DNA of 42,298 nt, from contig CABZYC010000005.1 of assembly GCA_902529885.1 (NCBI GenBank), positions 1 to 42,298 on the forward strand. Direction: 5' to 3'. A program made the position numbers and the translations under genes. Positions 27,359-37,208 of the stretch are shown piece by piece. Every line of letters starts with the position of its first letter. Position 1 is the first letter of the stretch. The notes under the pieces were generated by a model. It saw nothing but the letters and a program-made list of their open reading frames with translations, was not told the DNA's origin and did no database searches. The stretch comes from an uncultured Candidatus Woesearchaeota archaeon. GTDB lineage: Archaea > Nanobdellota > Nanobdellia > Woesearchaeales > GW2011-AR9.

Positions 27359-28432
27359 ATGCATATATACGTGTTCAGCGATATTGAACTGGGTGCTGGA
27401 ACTGTCACAGACGATTTTTCGGAGGATATACTCCTCAAACAAACTATTGAAGAATTACAACCTTGCACAGATGCAACTTTAGTGTTTAACGGTGACACGT
27501 TCGATTTTATGAAAACACCTTACAAAAAACGTTACCCAGAACATATCACAGAAAAAATATCTTTACAAAAAATTAAGGATATACAACGTGCACATACAGA
27601 ATTTTTTACAGTGTGTACACAGTGGGTCCGTAAAGGCCATAATATAGTTTTTGTGTATGGGAACCACGATTTTGATTTAGTATTCCCTAAAGTTCAAGAA
27701 CAGATTATATCTTTCATTGGAAAAAAATATCATCAAAAAATCCATTTCTCAGGGTTCGAATGGGAAAGTGGCCCAGTAATCATTGAGCATGGTTCACAAT
27801 TAGATAATTTTTTTAAAGTAGACCCTGAAAACTTGTTGATCCAACGTGAAAAATTTGGTGAATCACCATTTTTAAAATTGCCGTGGATGTACACAGCATT
27901 GTACAAACATCATATACAACTTAAAGAAGAATACCCACTACTTGAAAAAATAAAGCCAAGAGAAAAGTTGCTTAAACATTTACCGTTCAATTTTAAACGA
28001 CACCATTTTTTTGGAAGTTTACGTTATATATTATACAGTTTTTTTATTGATCAATGGAAACGGTGGAGTGACCCGTTAAGTCATATGCACTGGAAAGATT
28101 TCGGGTACACCATCCAAAAACTTTTACGAGGAAGCCTACACCTTGATGTGATAAAACGTGCTAAACGAAAAATGCGGCGTAGTAAACACCAAGTGTTATC
28201 CATAGGTCACAACCATGAACCACAAAAATTATGGGTTGGAAACAAAGTAATTTTGAATACAGGAAACTGGCGGGACGAATATTTTATTGAACATAACGCC
28301 TTATTACCAAGACCTAAAAGTTATGCAGACATATTGTATGAATCAGGGAAAGTTAAACATGCAGAATTAATTTACGTTCCCTCAACCTTACCAATATTAC
28401 CAGTGACACGTATCTATTCAGAACTAGAATGA
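27359..28432 (+). CDS. Metallophosphoesterase (LpxH-like superfamily)
   Basis: FSDIELG, FNGDTFDF, VYGNHDFD, GHNHEP, NTGNW motifs. Confidence 0.85.
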   Translation: MHIYVFSDIELGAGTVTDDFSEDILLKQTIEELQPCTDATLVFNGDTFDFMKTPYKKRYPEHITEKISLQKIKDIQRAHTEFFTVCTQWVRKGHNIVFVYGNHDFDLVFPKVQEQIISFIGKKYHQKIHFSGFEWESGPVIIEHGSQLDNFFKVDPENLLIQREKFGESPFLKLPWMYTALYKHHIQLKEEYPLLEKIKPREKLLKHLPFNFKRHHFFGSLRYILYSFFIDQWKRWSDPLSHMHWKDFGYTIQKLLRGSLHLDVIKRAKRKMRRSKHQVLSIGHNHEPQKLWVGNKVILNTGNWRDEYFIEHNALLPRPKSYADILYESGKVKHAELIYVPSTLPILPVTRIYSELE

Positions 28433-29137
28433 TTCTATAGTAATACCCAAAGTGTTATGGTCAATGTGTATGATTGAACGGTTCGGAACACGCTCCCATA
28501 ACACATTTTGAAGGTTAACAGCTTCGCTACTTATGATAATTGCTTTATCAGAACGACCAATGCTAAGCCCATAATATTCAGGTTTTTCTTTAAACAGTAC
28601 ACTTACAAAAGTTTCTGAGGGAGAATGTAACAACGTGTTCACACCACGATACTCTTTCAAACTTTTTAAAACAGTAATAAAAGATTCTTTCACACTACCA
28701 GAATGTTCAAGAATACGGTGAAATAACCGTTCACTATCAGTACTACCACGAACCTTAGCATTCACTTGATAAATATCGTGGACATGACCATTATGACAAA
28801 ATGTCCAAGTAACACCATCTTTTTCATTAACAAAATGGTGCAAATTTTCTTCGCTCACATCACCATACGTTGCTTTTCGTGCATGCAAAGATAATATTGG
28901 GCTTGAAACCGCATGAATATTCTCAAGATTGTCAAGGTACAGTTTGTTCACACTTGACATTCGACGCCATTCATTGTTTGATAACCATGCAGCACTCCAC
29001 CCACTATCATGTAACCATGTTCCAAGACCATTCTCATTATATTCATGAGACATGTTCTGGTCTTTAGACATTAAAATAATAGCGTTCACAATCTCCGAGG
29101 TTGGATAATCCCCTATCTTTGCAATCATTCGACACAT
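28424..29137 (-). CDS. Class II glutamine amidotransferase
   Basis: Start at MCRMIAKIG (29137) exposes an N-terminal Cys; SLHARKATYG, FCHNGHVHD. Confidence 0.8.
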   Translation of the reverse strand: MCRMIAKIGDYPTSEIVNAIILMSKDQNMSHEYNENGLGTWLHDSGWSAAWLSNNEWRRMSSVNKLYLDNLENIHAVSSPILSLHARKATYGDVSEENLHHFVNEKDGVTWTFCHNGHVHDIYQVNAKVRGSTDSERLFHRILEHSGSVKESFITVLKSLKEYRGVNTLLHSPSETFVSVLFKEKPEYYGLSIGRSDKAIIISSEAVNLQNVLWERVPNRSIIHIDHNTLGITIESF

Positions 29138-30225
29138 AATGCTTCCAAGATAGATTGTGGTACCTTTAAATCTAACGCTGATGGCAGTATACAATCCTTG
29201 GTTGGAACCACTGTTGATGCAATAGCCATTGCAACTTTTAATTTTAAATCGTTAGTAATATCTTGTGGGTAAGCAATCAACGCTTTGAAAAGACCAGGGA
29301 ACACAAGAACATTGTTTACTTGGTTCACAAAATCGCTTCGACCAGTAGCTACCACTTTAGCACCCCCAGCATACGCTTCACCTGGCATAATTTCAGGAGT
29401 AGGGTTTGCACATGCAAAAATAATTGGGTTATCCATTAATGCCACATCATTTTTGGTTAACACATTAGATGTACTCACACCAATAAACACGTCCGCACCA
29501 TTTAACCCTGAACGTAAACTATCAGAGCGTTCACAAAAAGATGCTACACGCTGTTTTTCATTATTAAGATTTTCGCGCCCGTCATAGATTGGCCCTTTAC
29601 TATCACATACAATAATGGAGTTTACACCTGCATGCCGTAAAAGGTAGGCTATTGCTAAACCAGCTGCGCCTGCACCATTAATCACCACCTTAATTGCACC
29701 CATCTTTTTACCTACAACTTGTAAAGCATTATGTAATCCAGCAAGAACAACGATGGCGGTCCCGTGCTGGTCATCATGAAAAACAGGGATCGAAAGCCGT
29801 TCTTGTAACCTACGCTCAATCTCAAAACAACGTGGTGCAGAAATATCCTCAAGATTAATACCTGCAAAAGTGGGTGCTACCCGAACAATAGTTTCAACAA
29901 TTTCATCAACACCTTTCGTTTTAAGTACTAAAGGTACTGCGTTAACACCTGCTAACTGTTTAAACAGTGCAGCTTTACCTTCCATTACAGGCAAGCTTGC
30001 TTGAGGACCAATGTCTCCTAAACCTAAAACTGCTGTACCGTCACTCACAACAGCAACAGTGTTCCCATTCATAGTGTACTGTTTAGCAGACGACGGATTT
30101 TCAGCTATATAATTACAAACTTTAGCAACACCAGGAGTGTATACAATACTTAACGTTTCAGAAGTAATTATTTTTTTGGGAATAACCTCAATTTTCCCAC
30201 CTTTATGCGTTTGAAAAATGTCCAT
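29125..30225 (-). CDS. NAD(P)-dependent malic enzyme
   Basis: VYTPGVAKVCN, VVSDGTAVLGLGDIGP, PVMEGKAALFKQLAG, FHDDQHGTAIVVLAGL. Confidence 0.95.
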   Translation of the reverse strand: MDIFQTHKGGKIEVIPKKIITSETLSIVYTPGVAKVCNYIAENPSSAKQYTMNGNTVAVVSDGTAVLGLGDIGPQASLPVMEGKAALFKQLAGVNAVPLVLKTKGVDEIVETIVRVAPTFAGINLEDISAPRCFEIERRLQERLSIPVFHDDQHGTAIVVLAGLHNALQVVGKKMGAIKVVINGAGAAGLAIAYLLRHAGVNSIIVCDSKGPIYDGRENLNNEKQRVASFCERSDSLRSGLNGADVFIGVSTSNVLTKNDVALMDNPIIFACANPTPEIMPGEAYAGGAKVVATGRSDFVNQVNNVLVFPGLFKALIAYPQDITNDLKLKVAMAIASTVVPTKDCILPSALDLKVPQSILEALCVE

Positions 30226-30247
30226 AAATTTTAGGCCTTAGTGAACA

Positions 30248-31579
30248 CTATTTATTATTTACTAAATTAATATGCATTACTGGAAGTTCAGGGCCAATTG
30301 GAAGAACTCCGCGAAAGTCCCTAAAAGATAAATCCTTACCTTCTACCCCAGCATAATTATAATTCATACGTTCACCATCAAAACCAACATTGTGTAATAT
30401 ATACTCACTATCTATTGAGAATGGATTATCATTCTTGGTAAGCTCACGTACCATTACCATCGCAGCATCGTAAACTGTTTGATCTCTTAAATCAATGTCA
30501 GAATTATTAGGACCCATCTTTACAAGATTGTACCAATTATGAAATCGTTCCATCGGGGTTGGGTCGGGTATAACTTTTCCTAGATCATCAGTGAACGCTA
30601 CAATGTTACTTGCACATCGTAGACCGTATGTTCCTTCAGGAGATAAACGCATTATGCTTGGAACTTTTGAACCACAGTTATTCAGTTCATCATAACTCAA
30701 CCCTTGATGAGTTATAACCACAACATCACCATACTTATGCAGGTAAGCAGAATCTAACCTTCTCTGCATATAACTTGAACGTTTTGCTTCACCCCCATCT
30801 TCATTATACTTAAACATCTCTTGAGTTTCCATATGAATGTCTGCAAAAACTTTATTTCCATTCCTACTAGGTGAACCTAATACCATATGCAAACTCCTAT
30901 ACCCATTTTTTTTAGGGTTTTTAATATAATCTTTTACACGGTAAACATGCAAGTCTCCCACACCACCATAAAGTTTGTCACGGAAAAATTCTAATTCGTC
31001 AAGCGTGTCAAATACTAGTTTTATACCATGCACATCTTCTATTGCACAACGTCCACCACCATGCTGTATAAACATGTCATCAGGCGTCATTGGAAATTCA
31101 ATTTCGTGGCCAAGCTCAAACGCAGAACCGTACTTCTCAATGTAAGACGCACTATCAAACACGTCACGAGCATGCTCAAAATAAACTTTTCTGGCTATAC
31201 TTGGAACACTTTTAACACGTGTTTGAACTTTAATCTGGGAACTATCCCCACGTAAAAGGCCCCTAGTAAGATATGCACCATCTTTTTTTTGAGGGGTATG
31301 TAAAAAACCAGGCACCCACCCCGGCTCATGAACATGGTCAAGACAATAACCAAAAGCATGACTCAGTTCATCTAAAACGGCTCGGTTAGCACTAAGATCA
31401 CGTTCCAAAATAGTAATTGGCTGATCAAACTCCGTATAACTATCAAAAAGTTGAGCAATAGCATGATTCTCAGGATATTGTTCACCCATTCTACCATAAC
31501 TACCACGCACAATCTTTTCTAATGCTAAAGCCCTACGGCCACTCGTATTCGTATAAACATTAGAAGGTCTCTTTGCCAT
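30248..31579 (-). CDS. RelA/SpoT-like nucleotidyltransferase (putative alarmone synthetase)
   Basis: TRVKSVPSIARKV, EDVHGIKLVFDTLDE, RVKDYIKNPKKNGYRSLHMVL, ADIHMETQEMFKYNEDG; no HD hydrolase motif seen. Confidence 0.8.
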   Translation of the reverse strand: MAKRPSNVYTNTSGRRALALEKIVRGSYGRMGEQYPENHAIAQLFDSYTEFDQPITILERDLSANRAVLDELSHAFGYCLDHVHEPGWVPGFLHTPQKKDGAYLTRGLLRGDSSQIKVQTRVKSVPSIARKVYFEHARDVFDSASYIEKYGSAFELGHEIEFPMTPDDMFIQHGGGRCAIEDVHGIKLVFDTLDELEFFRDKLYGGVGDLHVYRVKDYIKNPKKNGYRSLHMVLGSPSRNGNKVFADIHMETQEMFKYNEDGGEAKRSSYMQRRLDSAYLHKYGDVVVITHQGLSYDELNNCGSKVPSIMRLSPEGTYGLRCASNIVAFTDDLGKVIPDPTPMERFHNWYNLVKMGPNNSDIDLRDQTVYDAAMVMVRELTKNDNPFSIDSEYILHNVGFDGERMNYNYAGVEGKDLSFRDFRGVLPIGPELPVMHINLVNNK

Positions 31580-31604
31580 ATATACATATAATCCATATGT
31601 ATTT

Positions 31605-32081
31605 TTAAAAATTTAGAGTCAAACGTGCTATTTTTATGCTTTCAGGACAATAAGGAGAGCAAGGATAATGAAAGATGTTTTGTTCTTCCCTATCATAGTA
31701 GGAAAGTAAATAGTGCGTAAATTTGTGTACTGGATCAGTATTATGCTCATTAAAAACACGTGAGAAATAGTTAATACAACATGAGGGGTACCCTAAATAT
31801 GTCCCGAGAAGACCATGGTTATTATCTAATTCGGCTTTTGCAGCTAAATTGATTAAATTTTCATCAAACGAAAAGTAAGCAACAACGTGACCTGAATCTG
31901 AACGGTAACCCTTCGTTGACCACGGTTCGTCTTGGTTAAAATGAACACAGAATGGTGCAAAAGTCAAGTAAAGGTTATACTTGTTAGCTTGCGTGATAGC
32001 ATGTAAACGTGAAGGGTAAAGTTGTCGTGCACAAGGTTTTAACCTTGCACGAACACATTGTAACTCTTTATTCTTCAACAT
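31605..32081 (-). CDS. Hypothetical protein, possibly DUF483-like
   Basis: YLGYPSCCINYFSRVF and YPCSPYCPESI Cys motifs. Confidence 0.45.
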   Translation of the reverse strand: MLKNKELQCVRARLKPCARQLYPSRLHAITQANKYNLYLTFAPFCVHFNQDEPWSTKGYRSDSGHVVAYFSFDENLINLAAKAELDNNHGLLGTYLGYPSCCINYFSRVFNEHNTDPVHKFTHYLLSYYDREEQNIFHYPCSPYCPESIKIARLTLNF

Positions 32082-32865
32082 AGATGGTTAACACCATCGT
32101 GGTAATATACATCTCAACAAACTGGAAACGACCAGCTTCAGTGAATGTGTAATTCCATTCATCTTCATACTGCAAATCACCTGATTTTACACCAGATAGC
32201 TCTCGTACACCAAGCAGGTGTGCAGTCTCCCACCGGCCAGTACGAACGTTCACAAAATCTATAGTGTCACCAACACTAATGGTAACTTCATAAGGATCAA
32301 AATTTGTATCTCCTATCTCCACAATTAAGTTCTCTTCTATTACTTCTTCTTCAACTTCCTCAGCTACTTCCTCAGCTACTTCCTCAGCTACTTCCTCAGC
32401 TACTTCTTCAACTAATTCTGTTAAAGTTTGTTCTTCTTCAATTTCTTGCTCAATAATCTCTTCTTCAACTAATTCTTCAATTGGTAATTCAAACGGTTCA
32501 GTTGGTACAGTGAACCATTTGCTTGACCACCAATACCTTATTTTGGACCATAAGTTTTGGCCCGTCACAGTGATACCGTCATCAGTATAAAGTTGGGTTA
32601 GTATAGGTACAATGTTACCTTCCAAAGTTGTTGACGCAATGTTTAATTGTACAATGTAATCTGCAGAATCATTAGTTACTAACAACTGTTTTTCTGCAAT
32701 CTTGTAAGATTGTGTAATATCAGTTAACTGTACTTCAACCACAGCGTTACCAAACAGATCGTCTATACCAGAAGGTACACGGTACCCATTCAATTCTGCC
32801 AAGTCCACTGCAAAAACTACAGGGAGTAATAAGAGTATTAATAATAACCATCTCATAAACAGCAT
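32068..32865 (-). CDS. Secreted protein with Glu-rich (EEVA)n linker and C-terminal cupredoxin-like domain
   Basis: Signal peptide; EEVAEEVAEEVAEEV; IGDTNFDPYEVTISVGDTIDFVNV. Confidence 0.65.
   Translation of the reverse strand: MLFMRWLLLILLLLPVVFAVDLAELNGYRVPSGIDDLFGNAVVEVQLTDITQSYKIAEKQLLVTNDSADYIVQLNIASTTLEGNIVPILTQLYTDDGITVTGQNLWSKIRYWWSSKWFTVPTEPFELPIEELVEEEIIEQEIEEEQTLTELVEEVAEEVAEEVAEEVAEEVEEEVIEENLIVEIGDTNFDPYEVTISVGDTIDFVNVRTGRWETAHLLGVRELSGVKSGDLQYEDEWNYTFTEAGRFQFVEMYITTMVLTIYVEE
32354..32401. repeat. Four tandem copies of 12-mer ACTTCCTCAGCT (codes EEVA repeats on - strand)
   Basis: Read directly from sequence. Confidence 0.9.
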
Positions 32866-32888
32866 AGAACATTACTGATACTTAAAGT

Positions 32889-34421
32889 TTATTCTGAAAA
32901 GCCCGGTACACAAATTTTGTGATCAATTATCCCTGATTCATATAATTGTAGATATAATTCAATGTCATCACCACAATCGTCAGCATGATAAATGTAGTCG
33001 TGTAAGTATAATAGTAAACCAGAATAATAATTCCCAGTAGAGTATTGTTCCCAAACTTGTTGTGAACCATAATTTACATCATCAGGAATATATTCAACAC
33101 AAAGGCCACTCTCACAGATATACCCACTATCTTCATTACAAACTCTTAATTCACAATCATTATCATTACAGTCGACCAAACCATCAGCATCGTTATCCTC
33201 ACCATCATTACATGTTAATTCTGTCTCATACTCACAGAATGAAGGGTAAGTTACGATATAATCATAATAATCAACTTGATTCTCAAACGGACCTTCTAGG
33301 TCACTGGCATCTGCAGATACAGCAGCAGTAAGCCAATAAGATGTACTACCAACATCATCAATTTCTTCACGTAAACTTTCGTCACAATAAGGATCAAGAC
33401 AATCTATTAAACCATTTACATCATTATCAAATCCGTCAGCACAATCTGTTTCTAAATTTTGACAATAATACCCATCATCTTGAAATTCTTCATTACAATC
33501 ATCGTCAGCACAATCAATCAAACCATCACCATCATTATCTAAACCATCGGAACAATCACCATCGTCTACAGCAAGTTCGCTGTTATCAACAATACGATAA
33601 GACCCTTCCTTTGGAGAAAATACATAATAAGAATCAGTTGTTGGATATATATCATATAATGGGTATTCTATCATAGAACCAGCACCTAAACCAAATGTTA
33701 AAATTATTATCCATGTGTTAAAAACACCAATTATCTTAGATAGACCTACTAAATTATCGGCATCCAAACCAGAAATTGTATGATCATTATCATCATAAGG
33801 AAAAATAGTATATAGGTCATTATCTGCATAACTATTGCCCAGATCATTCATCAAATGGCCTATACTCCCATAATCATCAGTTACTGCAGCACCCAAAGTC
33901 CCCATAACAGCACCACAATTATAGTGATCTACTCTAAAATGGGTAAAATATTGAACTCCACTATATTCAAAAAAACCAACAGTCATTTGAGTTTCTTCTT
34001 CATCTTCACAATATAAATAACCCGTATCATCATGTGCATCGTTAGATGAGATAGTTACTTGGTTAGCAGCATCATCATAATTTAAAAAAAGCCAATCATT
34101 ATAAGATAAATCATCTGGGCAATCAATATACCATCTTTCACCATCATTAACATAACCAGATGAACTAGGTGTGTCCCAACTATAGTCCGGTGCTGAATAA
34201 GAGTTGGAATCCCTAATATCAGGGGGGTCTTGCGCATAAACTACACGGCCATCCAAACTCTCTTTACAATAGATAGGAAGGCTATCATCAGGTTCAAAAC
34301 TATTAGTTGTAGAAACGATAGATGGGCTAACTTTTTCCACCTCCCCTTCAAATACTAATCCATGCACACCACTCATTACCAATAAAAATAATAATATGTG
34401 TGCCAACCTCATACAAGACAT
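32889..34421 (-). CDS. Large secreted Asp/Cys-rich repeat protein (DGxDNDGDGxIDCxDxDC repeats)
   Basis: Signal peptide; three D/N-rich Cys repeats; C-terminus shared with the downstream paralog. Confidence 0.75.
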   Translation of the reverse strand: MSCMRLAHILLFLLVMSGVHGLVFEGEVEKVSPSIVSTTNSFEPDDSLPIYCKESLDGRVVYAQDPPDIRDSNSYSAPDYSWDTPSSSGYVNDGERWYIDCPDDLSYNDWLFLNYDDAANQVTISSNDAHDDTGYLYCEDEEETQMTVGFFEYSGVQYFTHFRVDHYNCGAVMGTLGAAVTDDYGSIGHLMNDLGNSYADNDLYTIFPYDDNDHTISGLDADNLVGLSKIIGVFNTWIIILTFGLGAGSMIEYPLYDIYPTTDSYYVFSPKEGSYRIVDNSELAVDDGDCSDGLDNDGDGLIDCADDDCNEEFQDDGYYCQNLETDCADGFDNDVNGLIDCLDPYCDESLREEIDDVGSTSYWLTAAVSADASDLEGPFENQVDYYDYIVTYPSFCEYETELTCNDGEDNDADGLVDCNDNDCELRVCNEDSGYICESGLCVEYIPDDVNYGSQQVWEQYSTGNYYSGLLLYLHDYIYHADDCGDDIELYLQLYESGIIDHKICVPGFSE

Positions 34422-34444
34422 ATTATTTAACTACTACTTAAAAC

Positions 34445-35446
34445 TTATTCTGAAAAAACCGGCACACAAATTTTATGATTAATGACTCCTGAATCATATA
34501 ATTGTAAATACAATTCAATGTCAACACCACAATCATCAGCATGATAAATGTAATCGTGTAAATACTGTAATAAACCAGCATAATAATTCCCAGTAGAATA
34601 ATATTCCCAGATCTGTTGTGAGTCGTAGCTAATATCTTCAGGAGAATATTCTATACAAAGCCCATTCATACAAATCATATTACTATCTTGACTACAAGAT
34701 AGTAACTCACAGTCAGGATCCGAGCAATCAGACATTCCATCACCATCATTATCGCCACCATCATAACAGCTTGTTTCAACTTGATATTCACACTCAACCG
34801 TGCAATCAAATGTTGTCTCACAACCACTTTCACACATGAAATCTATCAATTCATATTGTAAACTGATAACATCATTCTCTAAATCGTCACTAACCTCAGC
34901 CAAAAAATCAAGTAAAGATTCGTACAAAATGCTCATTTCAGATTCTAACCCATCACAATCAATAACGCCATCTTCGTAATCTTCAACAATGTTATCATAT
35001 ACATCTTCTAAATCTTCTAAATAATCTTCTTGCTCTGTCGAAGATAGGTCTATTGTTTGGGCTTCGTCATCTTCATCAACCCACATATCTAATTCATCAG
35101 AATCATCGTCACAGTCTGTACTTAATGATTCCCCATGCCAAACCCATTCTTCCAAACAGTCATCCCAAACAGTACCGTTCCAAGAATATTCGATATAATT
35201 ACGAAAACCTGCTGATAGAGCACCACTCAACCAGTCAGCAGTACTACCTTGAGAATCAATCTCATCACGTAGAGAATAATCACAGTAAGGGTCTAAACAA
35301 TCTATTAAACCGTTGTTATCATCATCAATACCATTATCACAATAAAGCTCCCCAGAATGTACATTAATTATTAAAAATAAGGGTAATACTAAACATAATA
35401 TTAAAAACTTAAATGGCGACACAATTAGAGTTATACATTTACCCAT
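34445..35446 (-). CDS. Secreted Asp/Cys-rich repeat protein, paralog of 32889..34421
   Basis: Shared LIDCLDPYCDxSLRxEID..GST..WL..A.SA and YYSTGNYYAGLLQYLHDYIYHADDCGVDIELYLQLYDSGVINHKICVPVFSE. Confidence 0.75.
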   Translation of the reverse strand: MGKCITLIVSPFKFLILCLVLPLFLIINVHSGELYCDNGIDDDNNGLIDCLDPYCDYSLRDEIDSQGSTADWLSGALSAGFRNYIEYSWNGTVWDDCLEEWVWHGESLSTDCDDDSDELDMWVDEDDEAQTIDLSSTEQEDYLEDLEDVYDNIVEDYEDGVIDCDGLESEMSILYESLLDFLAEVSDDLENDVISLQYELIDFMCESGCETTFDCTVECEYQVETSCYDGGDNDGDGMSDCSDPDCELLSCSQDSNMICMNGLCIEYSPEDISYDSQQIWEYYSTGNYYAGLLQYLHDYIYHADDCGVDIELYLQLYDSGVINHKICVPVFSE

Positions 35447-35498
35447 TAATATATACTTCGGATAATATTAAGTAGAAGCATTTACTTAATTAAACCAA

Positions 35499-36749
35499 GT
35501 GAACAGAAAATATTTCATAATTACATTAGGTATAACTGCAGGAATCATCATCTTATTATTACACCCCATTGGAAATTTGATGTTACACCTCATCTTCATG
35601 CATATAACGAGTGCACGTAGTAATGCAAAGATTATGCTATTTTTGCCATGGATCATATTATCAAATATTAATTGTAAACCAAAGAAATGGGAAAAAAATG
35701 TTTTGATAGCTATAATTATATTAGTATACACACTTCAAATATACAGTCTTAAATTGTTGAACCCAGAGCTACCTGTACAAGTCTACAGGTGGCACGTATT
35801 TGAAAATGCAATTTCTAGTAACAGTCTTTTAAGTATCCACAGTAACAAGTTTATTACCGGGTTTATAACAGAAAATATTTTTCCAGACTTAGAAATTATC
35901 CTTGACTCTGGATGGTACTACACCCATCACCTCCCACAATGGTACATGGTCCTAGTAACTACACTAATTATAATGAGCACCATATTTCTTTTTAGACAAC
36001 ATCAAACAGGGTGGCCAATCAAACATAAAATGATGTATACAATAGTTAGCTTTATGATTTTTAAAAATATGGTTGATGGAGGACCAATCACCCCTGAGGT
36101 AATCATAGGACTTCCAATAATGATCTTCCTTTTATACAATATTTCTTTTATACAATCCGTAGTCCCTTCAATCATTTCATTAATCATACTTATATTAACA
36201 AAAATCACACCAATAATTACACTTTTTAGGTCCACAGTATTATTACTAATATTTGTATTAATCAAAAAAAGATGGCCCTTATTGATTATACCTATTTTAT
36301 TATTATCATTCAACACACATAGCCAAGGATACTTCGTGTATGAACAATACGATTATTATAATACAAAAATTAATACTATTACAAACGTGATTACTACTTA
36401 TCCTTGCTTAGAAGATAATATCTTCGATCCATTAAATTGTACTACTAAAATAAAAAATGAAGCTGAATGGAAAAGTCTTATTAAACAACAGATGTTACCA
36501 ATTAATTATCAGCCAATAAAAATTAAATGTTTAGAAAGTATTTTTCACAGCGGTATACTTCTCCCAAATAATGATATTAATGAAACAAACGCTTATGGAA
36601 AAAGTGCACAAATGAACATATTTAAAGTTGAAGGTAATTATCATTATAAAATTAAATTACCAAAATGTATCCCATCAAAAATAAGTTATATTAACCTAAT
36701 AATTGAACAATCAATTAATACCAGTTTTACAGCTGTACCAAGCAAGTAA
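35499..36749 (+). CDS. Polytopic membrane protein (GTG start)
   Basis: Multiple hydrophobic segments, then a soluble C-terminal region. Confidence 0.55.
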   Translation: MNRKYFIITLGITAGIIILLLHPIGNLMLHLIFMHITSARSNAKIMLFLPWIILSNINCKPKKWEKNVLIAIIILVYTLQIYSLKLLNPELPVQVYRWHVFENAISSNSLLSIHSNKFITGFITENIFPDLEIILDSGWYYTHHLPQWYMVLVTTLIIMSTIFLFRQHQTGWPIKHKMMYTIVSFMIFKNMVDGGPITPEVIIGLPIMIFLLYNISFIQSVVPSIISLIILILTKITPIITLFRSTVLLLIFVLIKKRWPLLIIPILLLSFNTHSQGYFVYEQYDYYNTKINTITNVITTYPCLEDNIFDPLNCTTKIKNEAEWKSLIKQQMLPINYQPIKIKCLESIFHSGILLPNNDINETNAYGKSAQMNIFKVEGNYHYKIKLPKCIPSKISYINLIIEQSINTSFTAVPSK

Positions 36750-37208
36750 TTTGTTTGAGATAATATGGCCTAAAAAAATTATTATTAATGAAATAAAAAT
36801 TATTTTTAGATGTACTAACCTTAGCATTGCTAAAGGAACCAAGAAAAAAACAAAGTCTAACTGATCAAAATAAGAGAAATGTCCCTTTTCTATCAATAAT
36901 AACCGTTTTATTAGAGAAGAAAATACCATACCTAAGGCTACAAGTGTACCATAAATTAATCCTTCACCAAATATATTTGATATTGCTAAAGAAATTAACA
37001 AAGCATCAACAGTACGGTGCGGTAAAATACCTAAACCGAGATCCATTGAATAGCCATGCCCTAAAAATCTCCCATAAAAAAATACTATATAATTGCTAAA
37101 TATAGCAGGTATAAAAAAAAGGGCCATAGGAATTTGTAAATCAATTAAAAATGAGAGAAAAAAGAATATTACACTTAATAATAATAATTTCTTCTTTTCC
37201 ATAACCAC
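36711..37208 (-). CDS. CDP-archaeol synthase (CarS/DUF46)-like membrane protein
   Basis: SSLIKRLLLIEKGHFSYFDQLDFVFFLVPL resembles the CarS C-terminal motif; ILPHRTVDALLIS in place of the usual GKT segment. Confidence 0.6.
   Translation of the reverse strand: MVMEKKKLLLLSVIFFFLSFLIDLQIPMALFFIPAIFSNYIVFFYGRFLGHGYSMDLGLGILPHRTVDALLISLAISNIFGEGLIYGTLVALGMVFSSLIKRLLLIEKGHFSYFDQLDFVFFLVPLAMLRLVHLKIIFISLIIIFLGHIISNKLLAWYSCKTGIN

Noticed and set aside
32354-32401. Short direct repeats considered as a CRISPR array
   Set aside because: Contiguous 12-bp repeats without spacers that encode an EEVA protein linker.
33062-33676. His/Asn-rich + strand ORFs (MNHNLHHQEYIQHKGHSHRY..., MYYQHHQFLHVNFRHNK...)
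   Set aside because: Antisense shadows of Asp/Asn-rich repeats in the secreted protein 32889-34421; His runs arise from the complement of Asp codons.
35053-35367. His-rich + strand ORF
   Set aside because: Same antisense artefact opposite the paralog 34445-35446.
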